Program-made: the position numbers and the translations under genes | Part shown: one piece after another, positions 49,601-61,905 of the stretch | Layout: each line of letters starts with the position of its first letter | Position numbering within the stretch: the first letter of the stretch is position 1 | Origin: Desarmillaria ectypa | Taxonomy: Eukaryota > Basidiomycota > Agaricomycetes > Agaricales > Physalacriaceae | Length of the DNA: 64,000 nt | Direction of reading: 5' to 3' | Assembly: GCA_030407005.1 (NCBI GenBank) | Contig: JAUDYN010000001.1 | Location: 744,001-808,000 of the forward strand | The notes under the pieces: generated by a model | Database searches by the model: none | What the model saw: only the letters and a program-made list of their open reading frames with translations | Told to the model about the DNA's origin: nothing

Positions 49601-52097
49601 ATGGATTGACCTAGCAGTCACTGACCTTAGAAGCAAAGAAATATTTCTTAGATATGACTGGCTAGTATGCTATAATCCCATTATCAACTGGGAGACTAGC
49701 AAAATCATTTTTGCTTGCTATTATTGTGCAAAACAGCTGTTCATAATTCCCAATGCAGATCCTAATGATGAATGGGAGTTAGAAGAGAGAGAAACCATCC
49801 TAGTAGTGGACTTCCAAGAAGCAATAGAGATATGAGTGATACACAAGGCTAATGAGCTGGCTGCCAAGACCAATGAAGGAAAAGCAAAGAAATCCTTCAA
49901 AAATATGGTACTAGAAGCCTATAGAGACTTCAAAGATCTCTTTGACAAAGAGAATTTTAATGAACTTTCTGAATAAAAACTATGAGATCATGCTGTCAAG
50001 TTGGTTCTCAATGCCAAATTCACTCTAGACTATAAAATCTATCTCTTGAACCAAACTGAGCAAGAGAAACTTGATAAATTTCTTGAAGAAAATCTCATCT
50101 CAGGTTGAATTTGACCCTCCAAATTGCCTATAGCCTCTCTATTCTTCTTTGTCAAAAAGAAGGATGGAAAATTACATCCTGTTCAAGACTATAGAAAACT
50201 GAATGAAATGATGATCAAGAATTATTACCCACTCCTGCTTATTCTGAGCTAATGGACAAACTAGAAAGTGAAAAGTACTTCACCAAGCTCAATGTACAAT
50301 GGGAGTACAATAATGTATGAATCAAGAAGGATGACAAGTGGAAAGCTGCCTTTAGAACTAACTGAGGACTGTTCGAGCCCATTGGTTATATTCTTTAGTC
50401 TGATCAATTCATCTGTCACCTTCCAGTGAATGATGAACAACATCTTCAAGGATCTCATCACTACTAGCAAGGTCACAGTATACCTTAATAATATCCTTAT
50501 CTTTTTAAAAACCTTAGAAGAATACTGTCATATTGTTTGATGCATCTTAAAACTTCTTAGGAAACACAAGTTGTTCTTAAAATCTGAAAAGTGCAAGTTT
50601 GAAGTATTGGAAACTGAATATTTCAGTGTCATTATCAATAAAGGATCTATTCATATAAATCCCATCAAGGTCACTAGTATTATAGAATGGCTGGTTCTTA
50701 TCAAAAAAACAGGAGTTACAATCTTTTTTAGGATTCACAAACTTCTATCATCACTTTATCAAGGAATATAGTGACATTGTACAACCAATGACAAAGCTTA
50801 CAGGAAAGGAGCAGTGGACATGAGAGACTATATAACAAGTCACTTTCAATAGCTTAAAGCTCAATTGGCAATGGACATAGTCCTAGCCATACTGATGGAG
50901 AAGGGTCAATTCTGTGTGAAAGCAGATTCTAGTGAGGGGGCAATTGGCATTATTTTAAGCTAAGAACAAGAAGAAAAATAAAGATCTGTTATATTTTTAT
51001 CAAAAGCATTGACTATTACTGAGCAGAACTATGAGAACTATGATAAAGAACTGCTCATAATCATGCTCACTCTAGATAAATGAAGGCATTATGTTATGGA
51101 TACTGTGGATTTTGAGATCTAGACAGATCATCAGAATTTGCAGTATTTCTGAAAACCCTAGAAACTCAATTGCCAACAAGTGCAATGGGTAACTGAACTT
51201 GCAGAGTACCACTTTACTCTCCACCACAAATTGAGGACCACCAACAAGAAGGCAGATCTTAGTCAACAGGCAGACTATAAATAAGGCAAGAATGACAATA
51301 AAGAGATTGTTGTTCTTAAAGCCAAATTCTTTAATGCTATAATCATGCTGACTTTGGAAGAAGCTCATAAGCACATCAAAAGCACTACTGAAGATCATCA
51401 GAAGTGAGATCAGAGAATTTCAGATTTGTTAAATCATAAAAAACAGATTTGAAAGAAGGATGGCATTCTCTATTATGACCAGAGAATTTATGTTCCTTGA
51501 GATCATACTATCTGAGGAGAAATTATTGCCTGCTGCCACAATCACATAACAGTAGGACACTCAAAAGTAGAAAAAATAAAGGAGTTAGTCTTGAGAGACT
51601 ATTGGTGGCCAAAGATATTAAAAGATGTTAAAACCTATGTCTAAGGATGTGAGACTTGTACAAGAACCAAGTCAAGCACTCAGGCCAAATGCACACTGCT
51701 TCATCCTAATAAAGTACTCTTGGAACTATAGATACATATTTCAGTCAACATGGTTACTGGACTACCTATTTCCAATGGCCATGATGCAATCTTGATTATT
51801 GTGGATTGATTCTCTAAGGCAATAATTCTGATTGCCTGTTCTACTGAACTTTTATCTGAAAGATGGACTTGAATTCTATGTGACAAGATATATGTCAAAT
51901 GCAGTATACCTATAACTATCATATATAACAGAGGACCACAGTTTGTATCCAAGTTCCTAGCAGACTTGTATAATATGCTTCAAATTAAAGAGAATGTCTC
52001 AATGGCATTCTATCCTTAGACCAATGGATAAATGAAACATATTAACTAGGAGGTAGAGAAATATCTTAGAATATCCATCAATCACCAACAAGATAAC
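46664..52097 (+). pseudogene. Element G2: oldest Gypsy gag-pol, heavily deaminated
   Basis: Domains are in Ty3/Gypsy order on the plus strand. Gag runs about 47800-48660. The zinc knuckle 'CFHCKKKGHQSKDC' (48550-48591) is intact. The protease-like region is 49500-49700 ('VYNTDSSCSKMGEI'). RT is about 50000-50700, where the YLDD box reads YLNN (50483-50494). RNase H is about 50900-51290. Integrase runs from 51480 with the zinc-binding 'HNHITVGH' ... 'CETC', and two catalytic Asp positions read as Asn ('ISVNMVTGLP', 'YNRGPQF'). Stops occur throughout. The frame stops at 52097 inside the integrase core, where the LTR of element M begins. Only about one CpG was seen in the whole element. Not active. 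Confidence 0.85.
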
Positions 52098-52521
52098 TGT
52101 CACAATTTTTCCATTATCTTATCTTATCTGAGTTATATCCATGACTCATTCATCTAATCTGCTCAAGAAACTGACTTGTATCCAGATACTCGCTGATTAC
52201 CACCCTCGTTCTCACTGTCTGTCACCCCAGACACTTACTATTGGTTCTATGATCCTCCTGGATCATCCTACTTCGACACTGTTTGTGCATGGACTCTAGC
52301 ATTTCAGCTAATTATAACGCCGTAGAAATACTATATAAACAGAGTAAACTAGACAGTTGTACTCTATCTCTTGTTTAAATTACAAACATATACTCCTTGT
52401 CTACACAATACAGAAGACCTTAAAGCTTCTACTTCTCTAAATGGGTGATTGTTCAAACACATAACAGCCCAGAGGAGTCAGCTGACAGTCCCAAGTCATG
52501 TGTTCAAGGCGGTGCCTAACA
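52098..52521 (+). mobile_element. LTR2, 5' LTR of element M
   Basis: TGTCACAATTTTTCC...CCTAACA, 424 bp. TTATC repeats near 52113-52130 are the complement of GATAA arrays. A TATA box 'ctatataaac' lies near 52332. It keeps several CpGs (for example 'aacgccgtag'), unlike the older LTR2 copies. It interrupts G2. Confidence 0.8.
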
Positions 52522-55500
52522 TTAAACAAGAGATTCCCTTGCTTCTCTAAATGCTAGCTGTAGAGAAGACTTCTTCATGCCCAAAGAAGGAAACAACTGA
52601 CAAGAACCCTGAACTATCTCCCTCAGTGGCACCATCCTGTTAACCTTTTTCATGGTCCTTGCCATCTTAATCTATGAGGAAGAAATTCAGGTGTTGCTCC
52701 AGCAAAGGTGCACCTGACAACCTGCTCCACTCTCCCGACCTCCCTGACATCCAGACCATGTCATTCCCAGAGAGCTACCCCCTGCAAGACTGGGAGAATA
52801 AGAGGTGCTATCACTTGTCTGCCCCTGCACCCACTTCACAATTGCCTCCTCCTCCAAGGGGAGTTCAGATTCAGAGTCCCTGACTCCTGGGCCCTCCTCC
52901 ACTCATGCACATAATGCACGAGCAGTTCTACTCTGGTACCAGATGGAACGACCCTCTGCCACCTACACAGCAGTCCAAGAATATGCACGGAATGTTCAGC
53001 TTATGCTCGATGATCCCCCGCCCGCTTACCCTGGCCCTCCCCCTCATCCACCAACCCCTGCCCTCTGCCAGCAACACTGGAGGGTATGATCTCATTCTCT
53101 GTCACCCGACAGTGACAATAGTAGAGGGTCCGTCCATCTCAGACCCTGAAATCCTGATGATCCCACCATGGATCGAAACCACCCCTATGGCCCCTGGGGC
53201 TATGAAGCATGGCCAGAGGAAGGAGAATCAATCTCTCTCTCCTCCCTCCCTGTCATCAAAATCTCCAATGACAAGTCCAATGATGACATCATTGGAGACA
53301 ATGCCCTGACCCCAGCCCCTCCCCATGCCTCTGATGACCCCTTTAACCCAAACAGGAGGGACTTCATCTGGCCCGACCTCTCTGAGGTCAATAGAAGACT
53401 CTTCGGTCCATTCCAGACCATAGCCTGGAAAGTTCAATAAAGAGATGTCAAAGCCTGTGATCTCTGGGAGGAGCCCAGAATCAAGATGGACAAGTGGCTG
53501 GCCCTCAACTGAGGGGACCCCATTCGAGTCCCAATCAATGGGCTCAGTTGCGCTGATATCATCACTGCCCAGATTCGCACCAACCACGACCAGAGTATAT
53601 TCCACCCCTCCACAGGGGATCTATTTCCAGGGCTTCAGCCCTGAGATCCAGATGAGCAGCAGGAACTGGAGAGAACCCTCCAGCACCTATGGAGGCTGGA
53701 GGTGGCAAGAGAGGAGTGATTGGGGGCAGAAGGCCCTGTATGATACTTTAACCTACAATACAGGTTATTACAGTGGGCTGGACTACCACCAGCCCCAATA
53801 CGAAATATATCTGGACCATCCCCCAGATACCCTGGTCGCAATCTCATGACCACTTTCCAACTTGCCCGCACATTACAGGGCACGTCACTAAGGATACCAC
53901 CCTTATCAGGGTGGCAGTCTTCTCTTCACAGGGGCGGGAGAAGATATGGAAGCTGAAGGAGCCCCTGCAGGAAATGCCACTGCAGGGGTGTCAAGAACCC
54001 CTGCCATGGCAGAAGAAATCTGTCAACAGATAAAAACCACATTGATGGAGAAGGAACGGTGCATCACAGAAATGTGTGAGGAGCTCGACAGAGAGGAATC
54101 CACCTGCAAGATGATGATGGATTACCTCTGGGATCAAGAAAAGGGAAAGGAGCCAGAGAGGGAAAGACCATCGGGCAAGCCACCAAGAGGCTACCTGGGT
54201 CCTAGGCCAGATCGATACTCGATCCCAAGACTGCCCCCCAGCAAGGGTCCTCCTGACCCTATCCCAAACCCTGTCAGACATGCCGCCAATGATGCCCCCT
54301 ATCTGGGCATCAAACCAACTCTCATCAAAGTCCCCTCACCATTCAAGGGGGACCATGATGATATTGAATGCTTTATAGGTGATTGTATCACCTATTTTGA
54401 AGTGTTCTGACACTATTTCCAGGTGCTGTCACACCTGGTATTATTTGCGACATCCCACTTTGAGGGCACCACCAAGGACTGGTGGGTCTACAAGAGACCC
54501 AAATACTGGGTTGGTGATGCTTTTGATGGCACCACTGCCCATTTCTGATATTCCAACTGGGCCGACTTCATTGACCTAGTCACATGACAATTTTAGGATC
54601 CCGCCATCAAGGAGATCTATGAAAAATGCATGTTTGACTTGCGCATGGGAGCACAGCCCACCTCCCATTATTTCCAAAAGCTTGAGGAAGAAGCCAAGCT
54701 AGTGGGCTGAAGGACCGATGAAGCTGAACATGGTGCAATGGTGAAGGCAGTGTGATTAGGAGTTCCTAGTTCATACATGACCTTCATATCCAACATGGGC
54801 GTGAATATCCCATGCTCATATCCAGAGTGGAAGGAATGCATCCTCCAGATGTATGAAGAGAGACAGTGGAAGTGGGTCTTTGACCAGACCACCAGTACGC
54901 CTTGGGACAGCCAGAAGCAGGGCCCACGTTCCCAACAACAGCAGCCCAGCAGCAAGAACACTGCTGGGGTGACAAGTTCCTCAGCCACAAAGCCAACTGC
55001 TGGCGGAAATACTAGTCGCGATGCTGGAACTGGTAAGTGGACAACATACAGAGGGGTGGGGAAGCCCATAGACTTAGACCGGCAACAAGCTGAGGGGTGC
55101 TGCTTCAGGTGCAATGAGAAGGGTCACCTGAGCAGAAACTGCCCTATGAAAGAGAAGAATGTTGTGCGATATGTGGGGCCCACTAATGCAGTGGTGCCAA
55201 GCACCTCCAAAGTTGAGGAGGTAAAAGAGTAGGGTGTCAAGGGTTCGATTCCCCTTGCTCACCCCAGTCTCAAGATGTGTCCTCAGTTTCCATGGGTCAG
55301 ACTGATTACTATGAAAACAGACTATTACATATGAAAAAGAATATATCTATGACTTCACAGAAACTGAAGCCGAAGACCGAAAAAGAATCAACAAGCAAAA
55401 ACAGGTACATCATCCTCCTAGAAGACGCTGACACAAGTATCTGTAGTGATAATTCCTGAACCTCCAATGGATTGGAGTGGGACTTGCCAGATGGTGCTGG

Positions 55501-57148
55501 TGCCACAACAAAGTCCAATGAGCAGAGCTCACCGGATATGCTGCTGAGTGCTCAGTGATGGGCAGGGACCAGTAGATGGGACTCCTTTGGGCCTCCCAGA
55601 AGTCCAACTGTCCCAGTACCCTCCTCAAGCAGAGGGGCAAGCCCACCAGTCCTGCCAGGATTGGCAGAGGACCAGGACAGTGCCTCTAACCAAGGCCAGG
55701 ACCGACACCCCAGACAAACTGGTCCAGGGAGTAGAAAACCTGATGAGGCTGAGTATCAAACTGGACTGGTAAGTCACAGGATCAAAGCCGACAGGAAGGA
55801 AGTTGCTAGCACCCAGGCAATAGAAAGGGGGCAGATTTACCCAAACCAGAATGGTGCAGGATGCAAACATGTGAAGGTCACCTTAGGCACTAACTGGGAG
55901 TCAATGACCAAGGAAATTCAAACTCCATCACAAGTAGTGCTGGCCAAAGAACACAGGGGTACTGACCAGGGATATGAAGGCAAGCTGGCTGACAAATTCC
56001 CATCAGCAGCTGTACCCCGACAGGGACAGGAACCTGCTAGTGTCCAGGCAGTAAAAAGGGGGCATCTTAGTAGAACAACCATTGTTGAAGTACCCAACAA
56101 AGAAGATGACACTGCCTTTAGGATGTGGCAAGTCCGCCAATCCAAAGCCAGTACTCCAATATCCAGAACACCGGAAAAACAGACTATTGATATCCCGAAT
56201 GCAAGGGGGAATATCAAACCTGACACCTATCCTAACAAGGAGGTATCAGATGCTTCCAAACATATGGGGAAGCAGGATGATCACCGATGGCTCAGACCTT
56301 TCAGGATCAACTGGACTTTGCAAGCAGTTTACAACTCCAAAGACCTGGCAGTCGCCAGAGCAGTTCTCTCCATTTGGGTACACCCCAAATGGCTTGGAGA
56401 AATCAATGATGAGCTTATTCAAAGCTTAAAGACAGGAGGGAGTATAGCCCAAGAACAGCTCTTTGAACTACATGAACTGATCTGCTACATCCATGGTACC
56501 AGAAGCTCAGGACAAGACTTCTTTGTAGACATCCAAATTTCCCTATGTACCAGAAAACAGACATTGACAACCTGAGCATTGTTGGATAGCAGCTGCACAG
56601 GCAGCTCTATCAACTGAACCTATGTCCAACAACACTGGTTGGATACCAGGAAGGCTGCATCCCCTATACTGGTCTATAATGCCAATAGAATGCGCAACAA
56701 GGCAGGGGACATTACCAAGTTTGTGGAACTCCGAATGACTATCAGAGACCATAGTGAACAAATTGACCTCGCAGTCACTGACTTAGGCTCCAAAACCGTG
56801 TATTTGGGCCACAACTGGCTTAAACACCACAACTCTTTCATCAACTGGAAGGTGGGGACCTTGACGTTCAGACAATGTCAATGCATTCAGAACCATTTCA
56901 CTCTGCCAGATGCAGATGAAGAAGACCAATGGGATGAAGAGCTTGAGGAAGGAGAAAGTATTCTTGCCATCAATATGCAAGAAGAAATTACCCTTTGTGC
57001 CATCCATCATGTGAATGAATTGGCAGCAGCTGTGAATGCAGAGAAACTGAAACAAATGTTTGAGGAGCTTGTGCCTCCTCAGTATCAAAGTTTTAGAGAC
57101 TTGTTTTCAAAGGAAAGCTTTGATGAGTTACCAGAAAGAAGACCCTGG
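52522..57148 (+). pseudogene. Element M: Gypsy gag and partial pol, interrupted by element R
   Basis: Gag lies mostly in one frame from about 52905 to 55232. It has a coiled-coil/acidic part near 54000-54150, 'ASHYFQKLEEE'-type core sequence near 54660-54700 (as 'TSHYFQKLEEEAKLVG') and an intact zinc knuckle 'CFRCNEKGHLSRNC' (55108-55143). Pol continues in the -1 frame from about 55270. It has a long linker, then a protease near 56570-56850 where DSG reads DSS ('ALLDSSCTGSSIN'), and the start of RT ('PPQYQSFRDLFSKESFDELP'). It ends at 57148 after 'RRPW', where LTR1 of element R starts. In-frame stops are almost all TGA in contexts that fit CGA arginine. CpG content is intermediate. Confidence 0.85.
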
Positions 57149-58607
57149 TGATATGCCATCTACACATTCACACCTAGATTTTGCGATTTTGTAACAATAC
57201 TATTGCACATCTATCCTATACTAGTGATACATAGAGGACTATAGCTGAGGCTTTGAGCTGATAGTTAAAAGCAGTAAGCAACTGGTAGAGCCAGGACTTA
57301 GATGCAACACCATTAGTGGGTTAAATCTACCAGCCGGCCAGACTAGTAACTCGAATGCTAGCAGGACTAAGTGAAATACAGCCACTAGCAAATGAAGGAT
57401 GCTACTAGCACACAAAAACCAGGAGCAGAGTACACAGATCTCATCAAGTTCTGTCACTAGCAGCCCAGACTGGGCATAAACATCTAAGTCAGGATAACTA
57501 GTCACATGGCAATCTTGAAACAGGACTTAGAAATAAATTAGGAATGGATTAACCTTGAGCCCAGATCCAACTATTTCAATATAGATCTCTTATGATTGAT
57601 GCTAGTGGAGCCGGACTGCACCCTCGATCATGATCGGATAGCTGTTACAGGCACCAATATCCGGATATCCATATAACCGCATTACTAGGGCCTGTAGTTG
57701 TGCCAAGGGTGCGGAAAGACCAACTGTGGAGTCTCTAGACCGAATATTTGAAAAGAAAACAGACTAGACCAACTATTGTGTGATTATTCACCATTATTCG
57801 TGACTAGCCAAGAAATCCTTACCAATATACCCTATACCCAGATGATATTTATAGTTTTGCCTCAGTAGTATATAAGTAGTGGGATGGGCGCTCGTGCAAA
57901 GCAGGCAAGCCATCCCCGCAGTTGAGCCCTCACTGGTAGTAACTGGTGTCCCCAATTAAAGGCTTTTGTGCTTAACCTCGATGAAGTGATTAATAGTCGC
58001 TAAGTCACCCATAGTATTGCATTAAATTGAAGCTCCTTAGAGTCACTGTTGTGTCCTGCAAAGGTCCGGAGTGTTTTGAAGTTAGTTCAAGCAAAGTTCT
58101 CAGAGTTATAGTTTATTCTTAGGCCAAGAGTGCCACTAGTTAGCCAAGAGTGCAGCTAGTCAAGTGTTTATCACTTGTAGGAAGCAGTATAGGGCCAAGA
58201 GTGCCATCAGTTTATTCTTAGGCCAAGAGTGCCACTAGTCAGCCAAGAGTGCGACTGGTCAAGTGTTTATCACTTGTAGGAAGCAGTATAGGGCCAAGAG
58301 TGCCACCAGCCTGAAGCCATTTCAGTCAGAACAAGCACAGTAGCTCAAACCAAGTCACTCTTATCCAATTGTGTCTTACCCACCCCACTAGTACGAGTAG
58401 TACTTTGTATAAACTCACTAGTAATGAATAAAACATCTTTAAGACAATTGTACTTGATTATTGAAGTCTGCAGAGTGCTTCCATCGTACTCGAAACTGCC
58501 TGAATTCAATATTGGTGATTAAGTGTAGAGTAGTAAGAGGTTTAGTGTGATTAGTGTTCATTGCCATTCCCTAATTCTTTTGTCACTCACCATTACCAAG
58601 CACATCA
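57149..58607 (+). mobile_element. LTR1, 5' LTR of element R
   Basis: 1459 bp, TGATATGC at the start and GCACATCA at the end (one base off the perfect inverted terminus seen in the other copies). It is followed 2 bp later by 'tggagcccaccg', in the position of a tRNA primer-binding site; the tRNA was not identified. It inserts into the RT start of element M. It is nearly identical to the inverted copy at 33651-35082. Confidence 0.85.
58111..58308 (+). repeat. Tandem duplication inside LTR1 (two ~99-bp units)
   Basis: Each unit begins 'gtttattctta' and carries three GCCAAGAGTGC copies plus 'aagtgtttatcacttgtagg'. The inverted LTR1 (33651-35082) has a similar repeated array. The truncated LTR1 at 35938 has a single GCCAAGAGTGC, so copy number varies. 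Variable arrays of this kind are common in regulatory parts of LTRs. Confidence 0.75.
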
Positions 58608-58709
58608 TCTGGAGCCCACCGTGAGGGAGGGTTTCAGACTTGATAATCTTGTTGAATAAAAGACGCTTATTTGACACTAGTCTTGTTAAATAAGCTACTG
58701 TTCAAACCT

Positions 58710-60604
58710 AGTAGCTTGTACACAATCTGTCTAACCAAGCCTCAGCGAAAGCAAAGGGCAAAGCTAGAACTACAGAGCCCACACGAGCATCGTCTTCAAG
58801 GCTAGCACCTAATAGTGCTACCTCGAGACCAAGAGGAAGATCAACAGCCAATTCACGAGCTGCTGGTGTTGGATCTCCATCTAACTACGACTTGTTAAAG
58901 CAGAAACGAAGTGCAACTGCACCACCCAATAGCTCACAAGCTAGGACAGCGCAGCGAATCAATGTGAACTTAACAGTTCAACAGACTAGACCCATCGCAC
59001 CACACCTAAGGCCAAGACCTTCCTTCCCTAGTGAAGATAGAATATCACTAGTACCTGGACAAACGAACTCACAGTCCATTCAAACTGTTAGTAGACCGTC
59101 CATGTCGACTAACAACCAAAAGATGCCTAGACCAACGTCTAGGGATGCGCCCAAGTTTGATAGTGAAGAACCAGAGAACTTGCGTCGTTTCCTTGGGCAA
59201 ATGGAGGATTTATTCTCTGACTACAGCATCACCGACGACGACGAGAAGAAGAAGAAGCTAGTAAGGTATATGGATGCACGTACCGAAGAAGAATGGCAAA
59301 CCCTAGAGGAGTATGATAGTGGCACCTTCGACGAATTCAAGGAAGCTATCTTGAAAAACTATCCAGAGGCGGCAGACGCAGAGACAGGCACTTGGGAGAG
59401 GCTCACGCGTATATCATGAAAGTTCTCAAACCTTGGGGCTGACGAGTGCGAGTCGTATCTGAAGTTCAAGCATAGATTCTTGACTGAAGCTAAGAAGCTG
59501 CAGAAACCTCCGGCGCTAGTCACAAATCGAGAACTAGTGGAGAAATTCACTGAGTCATTGTCTCCTGTGTTTAGAGAAAACATTGCATTGTGATTGAGTA
59601 TCAAGCATGGATTCAAAACCATGACAAGTGCACCTGCTGTTGCTGCTGGTGTCAGTAGTTCTGCTGCACCAGTTGCTGCAAGACCCATGAAAAGATGGGA
59701 AGATATGCACACCCTCAATGAGGTTGTTGCTGAAGCTGATGATATTGCTCTCAACAGCTCCACTAGTTATCTTCTGTCGGCGACTAGTGGAAGTATATCA
59801 TCTACTGGAGCCACTAGTGGTTCTGGATTCAAGGCAGAATTTGAAGAAGTAAAGCAGCAAGTAGCTACTTTACTTGATCACATTGACATGAGTGAGAAAC
59901 AGGCAAAGAAGCGCCAAGAACAAATATTGAAAGCCTTTCAACAAGGTGGAAATAATAGCTCCTTGCCAAGGCAATCATGACCACAGAATGAACACCTGGG
60001 AGTAGGCCCTTCTGACAACTGCTGGTATGACTGGAAACCTGGGCACTATGTAAGAGATTGCAAGAATGTCCAGAAGCACTTAGCAGAAGGATTGTTGAAG
60101 TTTGTTGACTGCAAGTTCATGATGGCCAATAGTAATCCAATCCCATGTGAACCAGCACACCTCTGTCCAATGGATCGAATGCTAGCAATGTTGAATAAGA
60201 AGCAAGAACAGATGTTCTGGGAGGATGTCAGTGGGCCGGCTGGAATATTTAATGTCAGCCTACCTGATAACACTTCTTTGTATGCCAATAGGCCATGAGA
60301 TGCTAGGGATGAAGTGATTGATAGACTTCATCAAGACCTGCAGTATTGGCAGACTAGCACTCATGTTTCAATGCCTGTTCAATCTACTGTTCAGCCTCAA
60401 TTGTTACAAACACCTGTTCCATCTACGAGTAGTCAAACATTGAATCAATCATTTGATCCTAATGTTTTCTTGAATCAAATGAAGTTGCTATTCAACCAGG
60501 CCAGTAGTCAGACTGCAGCTAGTGACCAAAATTTTGATAGTCAGTATATTGCCACACACGCTAGTAGCGGTGAGTCTTCCCAACAGGATTTCGAAAGGGT
60601 CTGA
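58710..60604 (+). pseudogene. Element R ORF1: gag, with four in-frame TGA codons
   Basis: One frame runs from a TAG near 58708 to the TGA at 60602-60604. The basic N-terminal part ('KGKARTTEPTRASSSRLAP') has no ATG ahead of it; the first in-frame ATG is about 59101, so the original start seems lost. The Gag core is 'FDSEEPENLRRFLGQMEDLF' and 'TFDEFKEAILKNYPEA'. A zinc-knuckle-like 'CWYDWKPGHYVRDC' (about 60022-60063) has Asp where the second Cys should be. TGAs interrupt at 59417, 59591, 59978 and 60296, with coding continuing in the same frame each time; all fit CGA decay. It ends in a TGATG overlap with ORF2. Confidence 0.8.
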
Positions 60605-61905
60605 TGAAGGCTACAGGGAAGAATATGTCAATCCCTATGACTATTCCCTATAAACAGCCGGAGGACCATTTCAAAAACAGACCCAAGGGAACTGAACCGA
60701 AGAAATATGTAAAGAAAGTGGTTGAACTAGTGTCGGATGAATATGAGAAAGAAGAACCCACACCACGAGTACCCACTAGTAAGACAGTTGTAGTGGAAAT
60801 ACCTACTATTAAACCCACTAGTAAGAAACCGGTAATAGTAGAAGGTGCTAATAATGATGAGGATGAGGCCCCACATCGAGAACTGCCATTTAGAAAAGTT
60901 CCGAGTGTAAGTTTTGCGCCCCTCCCATCAGATAGCACAAACAAAAAGAAAAACCAAGTGAGATTCGAGGAATCCAAGACACCAGCATATAAACATATGG
61001 CACCCATCCATAAGGAGGATAGAGTGCAGGATGTCGCATCTAAAGTATTGGAAACGCCTATAGTCTTGAATACTGAAGAGCTTATGGACCTGTCTGAGCC
61101 TCTAAGAAAAGAAATTGCCAAATTAATGGCTAAGAAACGAATTTCAGCTCAGCCAGTAACAGAACAGATGTATAGCGTGGGGGAGACCAAACTCAAGTCT
61201 GACCCATTGCCATTTGACAAGTCTATTGATGAAGAAAATGCAGCTAATAAGGCCTTATCCTTGAATGCAGATGCAATCGACATTTCCGATTTGCCATCTG
61301 TGACATTCATGGCAGCGCAATTCAGTATGGGTTTAATTCCCGCTGGGTCCTTGATTATGACCGACCCATATCTACAGTATCTCGATTCACTAGCACCAGG
61401 AGAAAAGCCTAAGCAGGTAATAGTTGCCAAAGACTCAGCTAGTCTGCGAGCTGTCTATCCTTTAATTAATGGTGCAAGCAAAGAAGAAAGTGTAGTTGAT
61501 GGTGGCTCACAGATAGTATCGATGGCTAGTACCATTGCAACCAGGCTAGGAATAGCATGGGATCCTGACATTACTATTCATATGCAGAGTGCGAATGGTC
61601 AGCTTGAGAAAACCTTAGGACTAGTGAGGAATGTCCCATTCCTATTTAATGATATAACTATGTACTTGCAAGTACATGTCATCACTAGTCCAGCATATAA
61701 AGTGCTACTAGGCCAACCATTTGATGTTCTCACAGAAAGTGTTATTAGGAATCAAGCAGATGGTGGTCAGATTATTACTATCACTGATCCGAACACTAGT
61801 AGGAGGTGCACCATTCCAACCTTCTTGAGAGGTGCTCCTCCTAGATTAGCCAAAATGGCACCAAAAGCAGCTGAAGAGGGTTTTCAATTGAACTCAATGA
61901 ATTGA
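60604..61905 (+). CDS. Element R ORF2: retroviral-type aspartyl protease protein
   Basis: An uninterrupted frame of 433 codons starting with a true ATG that overlaps the ORF1 stop (TGATG at 60602-60606). The N-terminal ~270 residues are a Lys/Glu/Pro-rich linker. The aspartyl protease fold follows with 'SVVDGGSQIVSMA' (active-site D-S/T-G replaced by D-G-G), 'VHVITSPAYKVLLGQPFDVL' and a C-terminal 'TIPTFLRGAPPRL'. In Ty3/Gypsy elements this protease cleaves Gag and Pol. DGG instead of DSG/DTG occurs in some elements but weakens confidence that it is active. It ends in a second TGATG overlap with ORF3. It is the only R reading frame in the window without a nonsense codon. Confidence 0.85.
   Translation: MKATGKNMSIPMTIPYKQPEDHFKNRPKGTEPKKYVKKVVELVSDEYEKEEPTPRVPTSKTVVVEIPTIKPTSKKPVIVEGANNDEDEAPHRELPFRKVPSVSFAPLPSDSTNKKKNQVRFEESKTPAYKHMAPIHKEDRVQDVASKVLETPIVLNTEELMDLSEPLRKEIAKLMAKKRISAQPVTEQMYSVGETKLKSDPLPFDKSIDEENAANKALSLNADAIDISDLPSVTFMAAQFSMGLIPAGSLIMTDPYLQYLDSLAPGEKPKQVIVAKDSASLRAVYPLINGASKEESVVDGGSQIVSMASTIATRLGIAWDPDITIHMQSANGQLEKTLGLVRNVPFLFNDITMYLQVHVITSPAYKVLLGQPFDVLTESVIRNQADGGQIITITDPNTSRRCTIPTFLRGAPPRLAKMAPKAAEEGFQLNSMN

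Noticed and set aside
55228..55266. tRNA-like T-arm (gggttcgattcccc) followed by ctcacccca
   Set aside because: Only the T-arm is convincing, and its stem does not pair cleanly. No D-arm, anticodon arm or matching acceptor strand was found upstream; it lies at the gag/pol junction of element M.
57149..58607. LTR1 as two separate parts (a 540-bp X region plus a 900-bp LTR)
   Set aside because: The truncated copy at 35938 first suggested this. But the 8-bp inverted termini TGATATGC/GCATATCA bound the full 1.45 kb in the complete copies, so the short copy is a truncation.
58892..58894. TTG-started gag ORF taken as the true gag start
   Set aside because: The frame is open for about 180 bp further upstream with a family-like basic region. 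TTG is not a plausible start here, so the real ATG appears lost or mutated.
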